In this document: piece by piece, positions 33,781 through 44,791 of the stretch
How positions within the stretch are numbered: the stretch's first letter is position 1
Layout of the letters: every line of letters begins with the position of its first letter
DNA from: Saccharothrix luteola
Lineage (GTDB): Bacteria; Actinomycetota; Actinomycetes; Mycobacteriales; Pseudonocardiaceae
Length of the DNA stretch: 64,000 bases
Assembly: GCF_020859565.1 (NCBI RefSeq)
Contig: NZ_JAJHUO010000046.1
Span: forward strand, 16,389 to 80,388
Direction: 5' to 3'
Notes under the pieces: model-generated
Told to the model about the DNA's origin: nothing
The model's input: only the letters and a program-made list of their open reading frames with translations
The model's database searches: none
Program-made: the position numbers and the translations under genes

Positions 33781-34266
33781 TTAGCAGTTGCCCAGAGCCG
33801 CGTGGAACCCGGCCAGGTAGGTGCGCAGACCCCGCTGGCCGCTGCGCATCATCAGCTCGTGGTTGGCCAGGAGCAGCGGCCGGGCGAGGAGGGCCACGCG
33901 GCGCAGCAGAGGTTTGCGCACGACCACCTCCTGGTCGTAGACCAGGCGCGAACCGCGGCCCTCGGCGAAGATCCGCCAGCTCGCCGTGCCGTCGAGGTCT
34001 CCGACGAGGTCCGCGCGCAGCAGACCCGCCGCCGGCTCGCGGGCGTTGTGGCGGGCCTGGAACACCAGGTCGTACGGCAGCGCCGAGCGGCACCGCAGCT
34101 CGGCCACGTCGTCGGCGACCCGGCGGGCCGTGCGCACCTGCGGCCACCACTGCGGGTAGCTGCCCAGGTCGGCGAGGACGTCGAAGGTCCGCTCGGGGGT
34201 GCTGTCCACCGACCAGACGCTGCGGAAGCGGTACGTGTTCGGTGACATGACGCCAGTGTTCGACAT
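33781..34266 (-). CDS. SRPBCC (polyketide cyclase/START-like) protein
   Basis: A 161-residue single-domain lipid- or ligand-binding fold protein. Typical features are the N-terminal strand (RFRSVWSVDSTPERTFDVLA), the LGSYPQWWPQV turn and the long C-terminal helix (MRSGQRGLRTYLAGFHAALG). Members bind hydrophobic ligands in a helix-grip cavity; the ligand is unknown. The ATG at 34266 is used; an ATG six codons later (MSPNTYRF) is equally possible. It stands alone between the low-complexity tract and uvrA, with no partner gene to suggest a pathway. Confidence 0.8.
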   Translation of the reverse strand: MSNTGVMSPNTYRFRSVWSVDSTPERTFDVLADLGSYPQWWPQVRTARRVADDVAELRCRSALPYDLVFQARHNAREPAAGLLRADLVGDLDGTASWRIFAEGRGSRLVYDQEVVVRKPLLRRVALLARPLLLANHELMMRSGQRGLRTYLAGFHAALGNC

Positions 34267-34422
34267 GGCGCCATAGTCACGTACACCGGTCGTGTGCGCG
34301 AGCACCCGTGGCCGCGGGGATGGTGGGTGACCGGGGCCGCCGCGTCTCCCCATCATTTCCGGCAACGCTATCCGGCTTTCCATTCATACCCGGAGACCGT
34401 GACGCCTTTGGGTGATCTTGGG

Positions 34423-34466
34423 GCGGCTGACCGGCCAGGTCGAGGCGGCCCGGCCGGGTCAGCCGC
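34423..34466 (-). terminator. Terminator after uvrA
   Basis: GCGGCTGACCGGCC pairs with GGCCGGGTCAGCCGC with one bulged base around a 15-nt loop. It begins 8 bp beyond the uvrA stop on the minus strand. Confidence 0.6.
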
Positions 34467-34474
34467 TCCAACGG

Positions 34475-37348
<2,874 letters not shown>

Positions 37349-37378
37349 AACGGTTCCCTTCGGTTCTTGACCTTCCCC

Positions 37379-37393
37379 CGAACAGACGTTCGA
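37379..37393. promoter_or_regulatory. LexA (SOS) box of uvrA
   Basis: CGAACAGACGTTCGA contains the actinobacterial SOS core GAACnnnnGTTC. The adjoining C at 37378 makes CCGAACAGACGTTCGA, one mismatch from a perfect 16-bp TCGAACnnnnGTTCGA. It is 31 bp upstream of the uvrA start. Confidence 0.7.
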
Positions 37394-37595
37394 AAAGCGT
37401 ATCGGACCACCACGCCGGCCCTGCCACCGCGTCGGCCCTGTCGGGGAGGGCGTCAACCATGCTAGGGCCGGGTACCGACAAATCGTGACGGGCACACTCC
37501 CACGATCGTGCGCCAACGGCTCTACCGGTCGGTAGTCAACGCCCCTACGCTGGGGTGATAGGCCGTTCGGCCGCAAACGCCGGGATGAGGTGCCC

Positions 37596-38387
37596 ATGAG
37601 CTTCGCTGATGCCGCCCAGGTCCGATCCGCCCAGACGAGCGTACCCGCGCCCCGCGAGCAGTCGGCCGCGGTCCAGGACGCGGTCGCCGGGCTCGCCGAG
37701 GTCGAACGGGCGACAGGCGCGTTGTACGAGGTCGTGGCGGCCCTGGACCTCTCCGCGCTGCGCGGTCCGAGCCTGCTGCCGGGCTGGAGCCGGGCGCACG
37801 TGGTGACGCACCTCGCACGCAACGCCGACGCCCTGGTCAACCTGCTCATGTGGGCGAAGACGGGCGTCGAGCACCAGATGTACCCGAGCGCGGCAGACCG
37901 CGACGCCGACATAGCCGAGGGCGCGGGACGGTTGCCGCAGCTGCTGCGGGCGGACCTGGACGCGGCGTGCCAGCGGTTCGCCACGGCCGCCCGCGAGCTG
38001 CCCGCCACGGCGTGGGAGGCGGAGGTCGTGCACCCGACGTCGGGTCCGTTCCTGGCGCACCGGGTGCCGTGGCTGCGGCTGCGCGAGGTGTGGTTCCACC
38101 TGGTCGACCTGGACCGGGGCGTCGGGTTCGCCGACCTGCCGCCGGAACTGCTGGAGCACTTCCTCGAGGAGGCCGTCGGCCAGTACGCCGACCGGGCCGA
38201 CACGCCGTCGGCGCGGGTGGAGGTGGTGTTCCCGGACGGCCGTCAGCGCGGCTGGGCGCTGACCGCGGACAGCGCGACGTCGCCCGCGGTCGGCGGCCCG
38301 GCGGCGGACGTGCTCGGGTGGCTGACCGGACGCCACAGCGGCGCCCGGCTGAACGGGACGGTGCCGACGCTGCCCAAGTGGCTCTGA
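37596..38387 (+). CDS. Mycothiol-dependent maleylpyruvate isomerase-family protein
   Basis: A 263-residue DinB-like four-helix-bundle enzyme of the MDMPI family. Metal-ligand positions are recognisable: the helix with HVVTHLARNADAL and the ExxxH pair in REVWFHLVDLD. The C-terminal MDMPI domain contains a TSPAVGGPAADVLGWLTGR stretch. It would use mycothiol, the actinobacterial thiol, for isomerisation or transfer chemistry; the substrate need not be maleylpyruvate. ATG 37596 has GAGGTG upstream. The final 145 bp overlap the 3' end of the convergent acyltransferase gene. Confidence 0.85.
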   Translation: MSFADAAQVRSAQTSVPAPREQSAAVQDAVAGLAEVERATGALYEVVAALDLSALRGPSLLPGWSRAHVVTHLARNADALVNLLMWAKTGVEHQMYPSAADRDADIAEGAGRLPQLLRADLDAACQRFATAARELPATAWEAEVVHPTSGPFLAHRVPWLRLREVWFHLVDLDRGVGFADLPPELLEHFLEEAVGQYADRADTPSARVEVVFPDGRQRGWALTADSATSPAVGGPAADVLGWLTGRHSGARLNGTVPTLPKWL

Positions 38388-39427
38388 GCGGCGTGCAGGC
38401 GGGCGGTGAGCAGCAGGCCGGCCAGGGTCGGCCGACTCGCCGTCAGGGCCCGGTGCGCCGGGCGTTCCACGAACTTGGTGAGCAGCCAGCCGAGCAAGAC
38501 GGCCGACCCGGTGAAGAACGCCAGTTCCAGCCACGGCCCGCCGTAGGGTGAGACCTTGGCCATGACGACGTAGCCGAGCTCCTGGTGCACCAGGTACACG
38601 CCGTAGGAGATGCCTGCCAGCCACTTGATCGGCCGGGAGAGCAGGCGCACGGGAGCGACGTCCCAGTCCGGGCCGCCCGCCGCCGCGCACACGCCGATCA
38701 GCAGGACGCCGAAGCCGACGGTCGACGCGAGGTCGCCGCTGTGCCCGACCTGCACCAGGAGGGTCGCCGTGAGCAGGGCGAACAGGTGCCGGTCGCCGAG
38801 GCGTCCCTTGGACCACAGCCAGATCGCGACGCCGATGGCGAACAGCTGCGCGCGCTGGGCGCCGAGGCCGTTGTACAGGGTGTGGACGAGGCCGGGGTCG
38901 GCCGTCCAGTCCCTGATGGCCAGGGGGACGACGATGAGGACCCAGAGCAGCGCCTTGACCGCCCGGCCGCGGATCCGCGACGCCAGCAGGGCGCCCGCGA
39001 CGAACCCCGTGACCTGGATCGGGAGCGTCCAGTAGGAGACGTCGACCAGGCGTGCGTCGGGGAACCAGCTCTGGAGCATGAGGACGTTGACGAGCAGGTC
39101 GCGCGGTTCGAGTTCGCTCCAGCCGTCCGGCGTGAGGTGGCGCAGCACGGTGTAGGTGCACACGGCGGCGACCACGTAGGCGGGCAGCAGGCGGGCCAGG
39201 CGGTTGTGCAGGAAGCGGCCGGGTTCGCCCTTGGCCAGCGAGGCGCAGGCGAAGAAGGCGGAGATCACCACGAGCGTGCTGGCGCCGAACTCGAAGCCGA
39301 AGACGAACGACGGCCGGCTGAGCTCCGGGTGGTTGGCCGGGCCGACGCGGGTGGCGTGCTGGAGGAGCACGCACAGCACGGCGAGGATGCGCAGGACGTC
39401 CCAGTTGATCCGACGTTTGGTAGGCAC
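38243..39427 (-). CDS. Acyltransferase 3 family integral membrane protein
   Basis: A 394-residue protein with about ten transmembrane helices, of the family that O-acylates surface glycans or antibiotics. The N-terminus has the conserved arginine and histidine (DVLRILAVLCVLLQHATR), and later segments include GISYGVYLVHQELGYVV and the terminal FVERPAHRAL, typical of the family end. The family part finishes near residue 340. The remaining ~50 residues are translated antisense to the mycothiol-dependent gene and are probably a recent extension after loss of an earlier stop. ATG 39427. The acceptor is unknown; there is no linked glycan cluster. Confidence 0.85.
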   Translation of the reverse strand: MPTKRRINWDVLRILAVLCVLLQHATRVGPANHPELSRPSFVFGFEFGASTLVVISAFFACASLAKGEPGRFLHNRLARLLPAYVVAAVCTYTVLRHLTPDGWSELEPRDLLVNVLMLQSWFPDARLVDVSYWTLPIQVTGFVAGALLASRIRGRAVKALLWVLIVVPLAIRDWTADPGLVHTLYNGLGAQRAQLFAIGVAIWLWSKGRLGDRHLFALLTATLLVQVGHSGDLASTVGFGVLLIGVCAAAGGPDWDVAPVRLLSRPIKWLAGISYGVYLVHQELGYVVMAKVSPYGGPWLELAFFTGSAVLLGWLLTKFVERPAHRALTASRPTLAGLLLTARLHAAQSHLGSVGTVPFSRAPLWRPVSHPSTSAAGPPTAGDVALSAVSAQPR

Positions 39428-39543
39428 GAGGAAGAAGAACCCTAATCAGACGTTATCGGCGGAGCGGCGGAGAGTGTTACCAACCCTATGGGGTCGACCT
39501 GTGGGAGCCCTGAAGGGTGCCCGGTCGGATACGGTCGGCCATT

Positions 39544-40221
39544 GTGGACGTACTAGAGGACTACAAGGGGCACGTGTCGCCGGGCGGCCCGGCGGCGCGG
39601 CGGACCCTCGACGCGCTGACCATCACGAAGGTCTCGGTCGGCCCGATGGACAACAACGCGTACCTGCTGGTCTGCCGCGCGACGAACGAGGGTCTGCTCA
39701 TCGACGCGGCGGCCGACCCGGAGCGGCTGTCGGACGTGGTCGGCCACGAGGTGGACCGGCCGAGGTTGAAGACGGTCGTGACCACGCACCGGCACCAGGA
39801 CCACTGGGGCGCCCTCGGCGCGGTCGCGGGCGCGAACGGCTCCAACACCATCGCGCACGAGGCGGACGCGGAGGTGCTGCCGATCCCGCCGGACGTCCTG
39901 GTGGCGCACGGCGACACGGTGCACGTCGGCGAAGTCCCCTTGACGGTGATCCACCTGCGCGGCCACACGCCGGGCTCGATCGCCCTGCTGTACCGCGACC
40001 CAACCGGACACCCCCACCTCTTCACCGGGGACTCGCTGTTCCCGGGAGGGGTCGGCAGAACCACGTCGCCCGAAACCTTCACTTCGCTGATCGACGACGT
40101 GGAGACCCGGATCTTCGCCGAACTGCCCGACGACACGTGGGTCTACCCGGGTCACGGCGACGACACCACCCTGGGGCGTGAGCGACCTCACCTGGCCGAG
40201 TGGCGCGCGCGGGGTTGGTGA
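39544..40221 (+). CDS. MBL-fold metallo-hydrolase (glyoxalase II-like)
   Basis: A 225-residue zinc hydrolase. Metal ligands are TTHRHQDHWG (HxHxDH), the histidine in LRGHTPGS, the aspartate in FTGDSLFPGG and the histidine in VYPGHGDDT. Together these match hydroxyacylglutathione-hydrolase-like proteins, which in this group probably act on mycothiol or other thioesters. The placement close to uvrA is shared with mycobacteria. GTG 39544 follows TACGGT (39530-39535) by 8 nt, so a leaderless mRNA is likely. An in-frame upstream extension to 39517 is less plausible. Confidence 0.9.
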   Translation: MDVLEDYKGHVSPGGPAARRTLDALTITKVSVGPMDNNAYLLVCRATNEGLLIDAAADPERLSDVVGHEVDRPRLKTVVTTHRHQDHWGALGAVAGANGSNTIAHEADAEVLPIPPDVLVAHGDTVHVGEVPLTVIHLRGHTPGSIALLYRDPTGHPHLFTGDSLFPGGVGRTTSPETFTSLIDDVETRIFAELPDDTWVYPGHGDDTTLGRERPHLAEWRARGW

Positions 40222-40264
40222 CGGAGGGCACGCGGACGGGGTCGAGCAGCGGCCCCGGCCGTGG

Positions 40265-40543
40265 TCACTCGACGATCGTGATGAACCCCTCGGTCCACGC
40301 GTCCTCGTCGATCTCGTGCGGGTCGACCATGAAGCAGTCCGGCTCGTCGGCGAAGCCGGGCGTCGACTTCGCGCGCTCGATCCGCTCCCTGGCACGGCTC
40401 TCCGTCGAGTAGACGCCCAGCAACTTCAGGTCGTCGCCGTCCCACTCGTCCCAGGTCAGCTCGCCGTCTCCGTCGACGTGCTCGACCGGGGAGCCGTCGA
40501 GGTCGCGGGCGTGGCGGACGTGCCAGAGCAGGAAGACTTGCAC
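40265..40543 (-). CDS. Small acidic hypothetical protein (DUF7336-like)
   Basis: 92 residues, acidic, no membrane segment. It starts MQVFLLWHVRHARDLDG from GTG 40543 and contains LLGVYSTESRARERIERAK, a pattern seen in small actinobacterial proteins in which a beta-strand Y-S-T-E motif precedes a helix. The C-terminus ends TEGFITIVE. Function is unknown. It follows the next upstream gene by 10 bp, so they probably share a transcript. Confidence 0.72.
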   Translation of the reverse strand: MQVFLLWHVRHARDLDGSPVEHVDGDGELTWDEWDGDDLKLLGVYSTESRARERIERAKSTPGFADEPDCFMVDPHEIDEDAWTEGFITIVE

Positions 40544-40553
40544 GCACCCGATC

Positions 40554-40976
40554 TTACGAGGACGAGCCCTCGGCGCGTGACTGCTCGTCGGGGGCGGTGG
40601 GGCGGGCGAACACGTCCTCCGGGAGGAAGCAGCCGTAGTCCTGCAACGGCTGCGGCTCGTCCAGGACGAGTTCCTGGACGCGGCCGGCGGGCGACAGGCC
40701 GTCCGGGCGGTCCGGGACGCGGGCGCCGGGCAGTGGCGGGTCGCCGGCGCGGGCGGAGTCGGGGACGAGGTCGCCGTCGCGGTCGATCAACGCGTACGCG
40801 GCGTCGGCGACGTCGGCGACCGCCTCGGCCACCTCGGCGTCGGTGAGGCCCGGGTTCAGCTCCCGGTACGCCGCCCGTGCGGCGGCCATGAAGCGCTCCG
40901 GGTCGACCACCACGACGTCCCGGCGGGTTCGCACGCTGATCGTCATGCCGGCCACGGGGCCGCTCGGTTCGTCCAC
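40554..40976 (-). CDS. Hypothetical protein
   Basis: A 140-residue acidic protein. An N-terminal part (TISVRTRRDVVVVDPERFMA) is followed by a helical region (LTDAEVAEAVADVADAAYAL) and a Pro/Asp-rich C-terminus. No family was recognised. GTG 40976 is chosen because TACGAT (40988-40983) lies 6 nt upstream, consistent with a leaderless transcript; an ATG at 40946 is the alternative. Probably cotranscribed with the small acidic gene downstream. Confidence 0.6.
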   Translation of the reverse strand: MDEPSGPVAGMTISVRTRRDVVVVDPERFMAAARAAYRELNPGLTDAEVAEAVADVADAAYALIDRDGDLVPDSARAGDPPLPGARVPDRPDGLSPAGRVQELVLDEPQPLQDYGCFLPEDVFARPTAPDEQSRAEGSSS

Positions 40977-40991
40977 CTCACGATCGTAGGA

Positions 40992-41591
40992 TCACCCGAT
41001 CCGGTTCACGGCGTCGAGCACGTCGAGGTAGCCGTCACTCACCCGCCACAGGGCGTCCGAGACCGTCGTGAGCTTGCCGGGGCTCCAACGCCTGTCCTCG
41101 TAGGCACGCGTCTGGCGGCGCAGTGCCCGCAGGCTCACCGCCAGTTCGTCGCGCAGCCGGGACCGCAGCTCGTCCGCTCCCGGGGCAGGCAGCCTGACCT
41201 GCTCGCCACGCCCGTCGGCGAGCGCGGCGACCGTCTCCTCCACCAGCCCGTCCGCCGCGTCCCAGACCAGGGCGGGCCGGTCGACGTGGTGGTTCCAGAC
41301 CGGTGCGCGCGCCGAGCGCCACAGCGCTCGGACCGGGTTCCTGGCCACTCGCGTCGCGTTGGCCCAGTGCTCCGAGCCGTGCGGCTCGCTCAACCACGGA
41401 ACGTCGTCGACCGGCAGATCCACCACCACTGCGACGGTCACCTGTTCGAGATCACGTGGTGCACCGAGGATGTCCCCCACTGCCCACAGGCGCACCGCCC
41501 GCAACGGGTGGATCGAACCCGGCAGGCTCGCCAACTCGCCGCACTTGGCCGCCAACTCCTCGACGTGCCGCACCGCCCGTGACCACTTCAC
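40992..41591 (-). CDS. Hypothetical protein (DUF7711-like)
   Basis: A 199-residue soluble protein starting MKWSRAVRHVEELAAKCGEL. A central segment (QVTVAVVVDLPVDDVPWLS) looks like beta-strands, followed by a Trp-rich part (ALWRSARAPVWNHHVD) and a C-terminal helical region ending SDGYLDVLDAVNRIG. The first ~90 residues resemble nucleotidyltransferase-like folds in spacing, but no catalytic motif is visible. I do not recognise a function. It ends 15 bp before the start of the next minus-strand gene. Confidence 0.68.
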   Translation of the reverse strand: MKWSRAVRHVEELAAKCGELASLPGSIHPLRAVRLWAVGDILGAPRDLEQVTVAVVVDLPVDDVPWLSEPHGSEHWANATRVARNPVRALWRSARAPVWNHHVDRPALVWDAADGLVEETVAALADGRGEQVRLPAPGADELRSRLRDELAVSLRALRRQTRAYEDRRWSPGKLTTVSDALWRVSDGYLDVLDAVNRIG

Positions 41592-41771
41592 CCGACCATC
41601 CTCACCCGTTCCCGGACGTCGGCAGGTCCGCCATCACGGCACGCGGCAGCGACGGGTTCGCGGCGGTGGTCGCGCAGGCAGGGCGCGAGCGCCCGCGGCA
41701 AGGTGTGGGGGGTGGCGGGCGATCTCGCGGTAGACCTTGGGCGGAGTTCGGCCGCGACGCGGTGCGGACCG

Positions 41772-42551
41772 TCACCGCCGCCCGGTCAGCACGGTGACGT
41801 GGACGTGCTCGGTGAACGGCGCGTGCGGCTCCAGGGCGTCGCGGACCAGGTCGGTGAACGCCCGGCGGTCCGCCGGCAGCCGGTCGGCGGGCAGCGCCGA
41901 GAGGACACCGCCCACTATGGACTCCAGGTCCAGCGTGTCGGTGTAGTCGACCCCGTGCACGTCGACCCGGAACCCGGCGGCGGCCAGGCTTTCCCGGTAC
42001 CGCGCCTGGCTCTCCTCGTCGGTGCCGCACGCGCTGCCGGCGGGCGTGCCCAGCCACTGCTCCAGGCACTCGCGCAACGCCCGCGACCAGTCCTCGTCCT
42101 GCAACCACAGGGGCGTGCCGTTGGTCAGCACGGCCACCCCACCGCCCGGCCTGACCAGCGGGTGCACCGCCCGGAACAGCTCGTCGTGCCGCATCCAGTG
42201 CAGCGCCTGACCGATCGTGACCACGCCGACCGACCCGTCGCCGAGCACCGCGCGCACCGCGGGCACGTCCGCGTCCGTCCCCACCACCCACGCCAGGTTC
42301 GCCGCACCCCGCTCCTCCCCCGCGCGGCGGGCGTGCGCCAGCATGTCCGGCTCGGGGTCGACGCCGATCACGGCGCGGACCCGGGCCGCCAGGGGCACGG
42401 TCACCTGGCCCGTGCCGCAGCCGAGGTCCACCGCGACGTCGTCCGGTGTCAGCCCGAACACGTCGACCACCGCGTCGAACACCGCCGGCGGGTACCCGCG
42501 CCGGTAGCGGTGGTAGAACTCGGCCACGTCACCCCGGAAGCCCTGTGCCAT
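41772..42551 (-). CDS. Class I SAM-dependent methyltransferase
   Basis: A 259-residue Rossmann-fold methyltransferase. Motif I is VDLGCGTGQVTVPLA, the acidic residue binding the ribose is in VIGVDPEPDML, and motif IV is VVTIGQALHWM. It is of the methyltransf_11/25 type acting on small molecules. The acceptor is unknown and no biosynthetic neighbours help. ATG 42551 (MAQGFRGDVAEFYHRYRRGY) fits the family start. It is divergent from rnhA, 154 bp apart. Confidence 0.85.
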   Translation of the reverse strand: MAQGFRGDVAEFYHRYRRGYPPAVFDAVVDVFGLTPDDVAVDLGCGTGQVTVPLAARVRAVIGVDPEPDMLAHARRAGEERGAANLAWVVGTDADVPAVRAVLGDGSVGVVTIGQALHWMRHDELFRAVHPLVRPGGGVAVLTNGTPLWLQDEDWSRALRECLEQWLGTPAGSACGTDEESQARYRESLAAAGFRVDVHGVDYTDTLDLESIVGGVLSALPADRLPADRRAFTDLVRDALEPHAPFTEHVHVTVLTGRR

Positions 42552-42705
42552 GCCGGACAGCGTGCCCACGCCCGCCGCACGGGCGGAAGCGATTGCGCTC
42601 ACGGCGGAACGACGTCCACCTGGCGTGTGACGCGCGGGCCGATGTCCTGATCCCGCAGCGCAAGCCGTGTCCCGAGCGGCTCGAACCGGTCGGTATGTTC
42701 CCCGC

Positions 42706-43191
42706 ATGGAGCAGGTGGTGGAGATCTACACCGACGGCGCGTGCAGCGGCAACCCCGGACCGGGCGGGTGGGGCGCCGTGCTGCGGTACGGGGCGCACGA
42801 GCGCGACCTGTTCGGCGGGGAGTCGTCGGCCACCACCAACAACCGGATGGAGCTGATGGCGCCGATCCGCGCGTTGGAGACCCTGAAGCGGCCGTCGGTC
42901 GTGCGGATCTACACCGACAGCACGTACGTCCGCAACGGCGTCCTGTCGTGGATGGCCAAGTGGAAGGCCAACGGCTGGCTCACGTCGGCCAAGCAGCCGG
43001 TCAAGAACGTCGACCTGTGGCAGCGCCTCGACGCTGCCGCCACGCCCCACGAGGTCGAGTGGCACTGGGTGAAGGGGCACGCCGGGCACCCGGAGAACGA
43101 ACGCGCGGACCGGCTGGCGGTCCGCGGCGTCCGGGCGGCGATGGAGTCAGATCTGCGGGCAGACGTCGTACATGATGCGGAACAGGCGTGA
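42706..43191 (+). CDS. rnhA: Ribonuclease HI
   Basis: A 161-residue endonuclease that degrades the RNA of RNA-DNA hybrids. All four carboxylates are present: IYTDGACSGNPGPGGWG (Asp), NNRMELMAPI (Glu), RIYTDSTYVRNG (Asp) and HPENERADRLA (Asp), with the catalytic-loop histidine in KGHAGHPEN. ATG 42706 is preceded by TATGTT (42694-42699) and 6 nt, indicating a leaderless transcript. The last 45 bp overlap the convergent membrane-protein gene. Confidence 0.95.
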   Translation: MEQVVEIYTDGACSGNPGPGGWGAVLRYGAHERDLFGGESSATTNNRMELMAPIRALETLKRPSVVRIYTDSTYVRNGVLSWMAKWKANGWLTSAKQPVKNVDLWQRLDAAATPHEVEWHWVKGHAGHPENERADRLAVRGVRAAMESDLRADVVHDAEQA

Positions 43192-43632
43192 GGACTCCGG
43201 GCTCTGCTCCGGCGGCAGGTCGAAGTAGCCCTTGGCGGCCTCGACGCACCGGGTGAGCAGGTCGTGCTCGGTGGACAGGGTGAACTCCCGGGACCGGTTG
43301 GTCTCCAGGGTCGCGTCGGCCTCCTCCTGCTTGCCCGACACGTCGGCGAGCGTGCGCTCCTGGTCGGCCCTGGTGGCCGCGAGCGCGTTGCGGTCGGCGC
43401 GTTCGCCCAGGTAGAGGACGGTGAACAAGCCCGCCACGAGGGCGAACACGGCGGCCAGCGCGGTCAGCGCGACGATCGGCGCCCGGCTGGGGCGCGCGGG
43501 TGGCGGCGGCGTGGGCTGGTGCTGCATCGACACGCCGTTCGGCGGGGTCGGCGGGGTCGGCGCGAACGAGGTCGGCGCGGGCGGGTTCGACGAGGGCGGC
43601 GTGAACGCCCGGTCGGGTTCTGGCGTGGTCAT
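43147..43632 (-). CDS. Single-pass membrane protein with Pro-rich N-terminus and coiled coil
   Basis: 161 residues. About 50 cytoplasmic Pro/Thr-rich residues precede one transmembrane helix (IVALTALAAVFALVAGLFTV). An extracytoplasmic helix likely to form a coiled coil follows (DRNALAATRADQERTLADVSG), then a C-terminal domain with two cysteines (LLTRCVEAA and MYDVCPQI) that may pair. The layout is the same as in the gene just upstream (43647-44036), so they are probable paralogues in an operon 14 bp apart. Function unknown; Pro-rich cytoplasmic tails in actinomycetes often serve as interaction or phosphorylation segments. Confidence 0.75.
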   Translation of the reverse strand: MTTPEPDRAFTPPSSNPPAPTSFAPTPPTPPNGVSMQHQPTPPPPARPSRAPIVALTALAAVFALVAGLFTVLYLGERADRNALAATRADQERTLADVSGKQEEADATLETNRSREFTLSTEHDLLTRCVEAAKGYFDLPPEQSPESSRLFRIMYDVCPQI

Positions 43633-43646
43633 GTCGGCTCCCCGGC

Positions 43647-44036
43647 TCAGCAGTTGTCCGAGGCGCGGTCGACGGCGGGCCCGAGGGCCGCGTCATCGTC
43701 GTCCCGCGCCGCGATGATCGAGTCCCTGGCCGGGTCGGCGCACTTGTGCAGCTCGGCGTTCTGCGCCTCCAGCGTGGAGATCCGCCCGATGACGGTGTCG
43801 TTGGCCGACTCGGTCTCCTCCAGCCGCTCCTCGGCCTCGGCGAGCGACCGGCTCGTCTGGTCCAGGCGCTGGACCTCCAGGCCGTGCTCCTCCTTCGCCC
43901 CGGCGTACAGCACGATCGCCAGGACGGACGCGCCGACCAGGACCACGGCGAGCAGGCCCAGCAGCACGACGGCGGCACGTGGCCGGGGCCGCGGCGGTGG
44001 TGGCGGTGACGGGATCGACAGCGCGTGGTCGGTCAT
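43647..44036 (-). CDS. Single-pass membrane protein with coiled coil (paralogue of downstream gene)
   Basis: 129 residues from ATG 44036 (MTDHALSIPSPPPPPRPRPR). A short Pro/Arg-rich cytoplasmic segment, one transmembrane helix (VVLLGLLAVVLVGASVLAIV) and an extracytoplasmic heptad-like helix (LAEAEERLEETESANDTVIG) lead to a terminal region with two cysteines (ELHKCADPA and the final Cys of RASDNC). The shared design with the next gene indicates duplication. Function unknown. Confidence 0.75.
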   Translation of the reverse strand: MTDHALSIPSPPPPPRPRPRAAVVLLGLLAVVLVGASVLAIVLYAGAKEEHGLEVQRLDQTSRSLAEAEERLEETESANDTVIGRISTLEAQNAELHKCADPARDSIIAARDDDDAALGPAVDRASDNC

Positions 44037-44185
44037 GTGGCCCCCTTGTTCCCTTGAGATGCCACGAAAGTAGGGACACCGGGGGTCACCGGCCAAGTGT
44101 CGGGCCGCCGGAAACTTCCGCTACCTGCCGGGGACCGCGCGCAACCCGTCCCCGGACCGGGCCGGTCCGCCGGATCCGGGGTCGC

Positions 44186-44791
44186 TCAGAGCCAGCCGTT
44201 GTCGTGCGCGGTGACGTAGGCCTCCGACCGGCTCGCCGCGCCGAGCTTGGCCACCGCCGCGGCCAGGTGGTTGCGCACCGTCCCGGCGGACAGGTGCGTC
44301 CGGCGCGCGATCACCGCCACCGGCGTGTCGTACTCCGCCAGCCGCAGCACCTCCAGCTCACGCGGCGTCAACGGGCACGGCGGCGTGGTCAGCGCGTCCG
44401 CCGCCAGCTCCGGGTCGACGTACCGGGCGCCGCCGTGCACCCGCCGGATCACGTCCGCCAGCGTGCCGCCCGGCGACCCCTTCGGCAGGAAGCCCTTCGC
44501 GCCGGTCGACAGCGCGCGTTGCAGGTGGGGCGGTTTGCCGCGCCCGGTCAGGATCACCACCGCGCACCCCGGCAACGACGAGGCCAGCGCCGCGGTCACC
44601 TCGAACCCGTCCAGCTCCGGCATCTGCAGGTCGACCACGGCCACGTCCGGCCGGTGCGCCAACGCCGCGCGCACCGCCTCCCGGCCGTCACCGGCCTGCG
44701 CCACGACCTCGATGTCCGGCTCCAGCCCGAGCAACGCCGCCACCGCGACGCGGATCAGCTCCTCGTCGTCGGCGAGCAGCACGCGTATCAC
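44186..44791 (-). CDS. LuxR/NarL-family response regulator
   Basis: 201 residues. The receiver domain has the acidic pair LLADDEEL, phospho-acceptor aspartate in VVDLQMPELDG, the switch threonine in VVILTGRG and the lysine in FLPKGSPG. The C-terminal LuxR HTH contains LTPRELEVLRLAEYD and LSAGTVRNHLAAAVAKLG. GTG 44791 overlaps the stop of the histidine-kinase gene (GTGA), so the two are coupled. The pair resembles DesK/DesR-type actinobacterial systems; the target genes are unknown, with the adjacent membrane protein a candidate. Confidence 0.92.
   Translation of the reverse strand: MIRVLLADDEELIRVAVAALLGLEPDIEVVAQAGDGREAVRAALAHRPDVAVVDLQMPELDGFEVTAALASSLPGCAVVILTGRGKPPHLQRALSTGAKGFLPKGSPGGTLADVIRRVHGGARYVDPELAADALTTPPCPLTPRELEVLRLAEYDTPVAVIARRTHLSAGTVRNHLAAAVAKLGAASRSEAYVTAHDNGWL

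Noticed and set aside
41592..41771. C-terminal fragment of a gene between the DUF7711-like gene and the methyltransferase
   Set aside because: Open minus-strand frames here are continuations of out-of-frame shadows of the methyltransferase, with Arg/Pro-rich low-information sequence.
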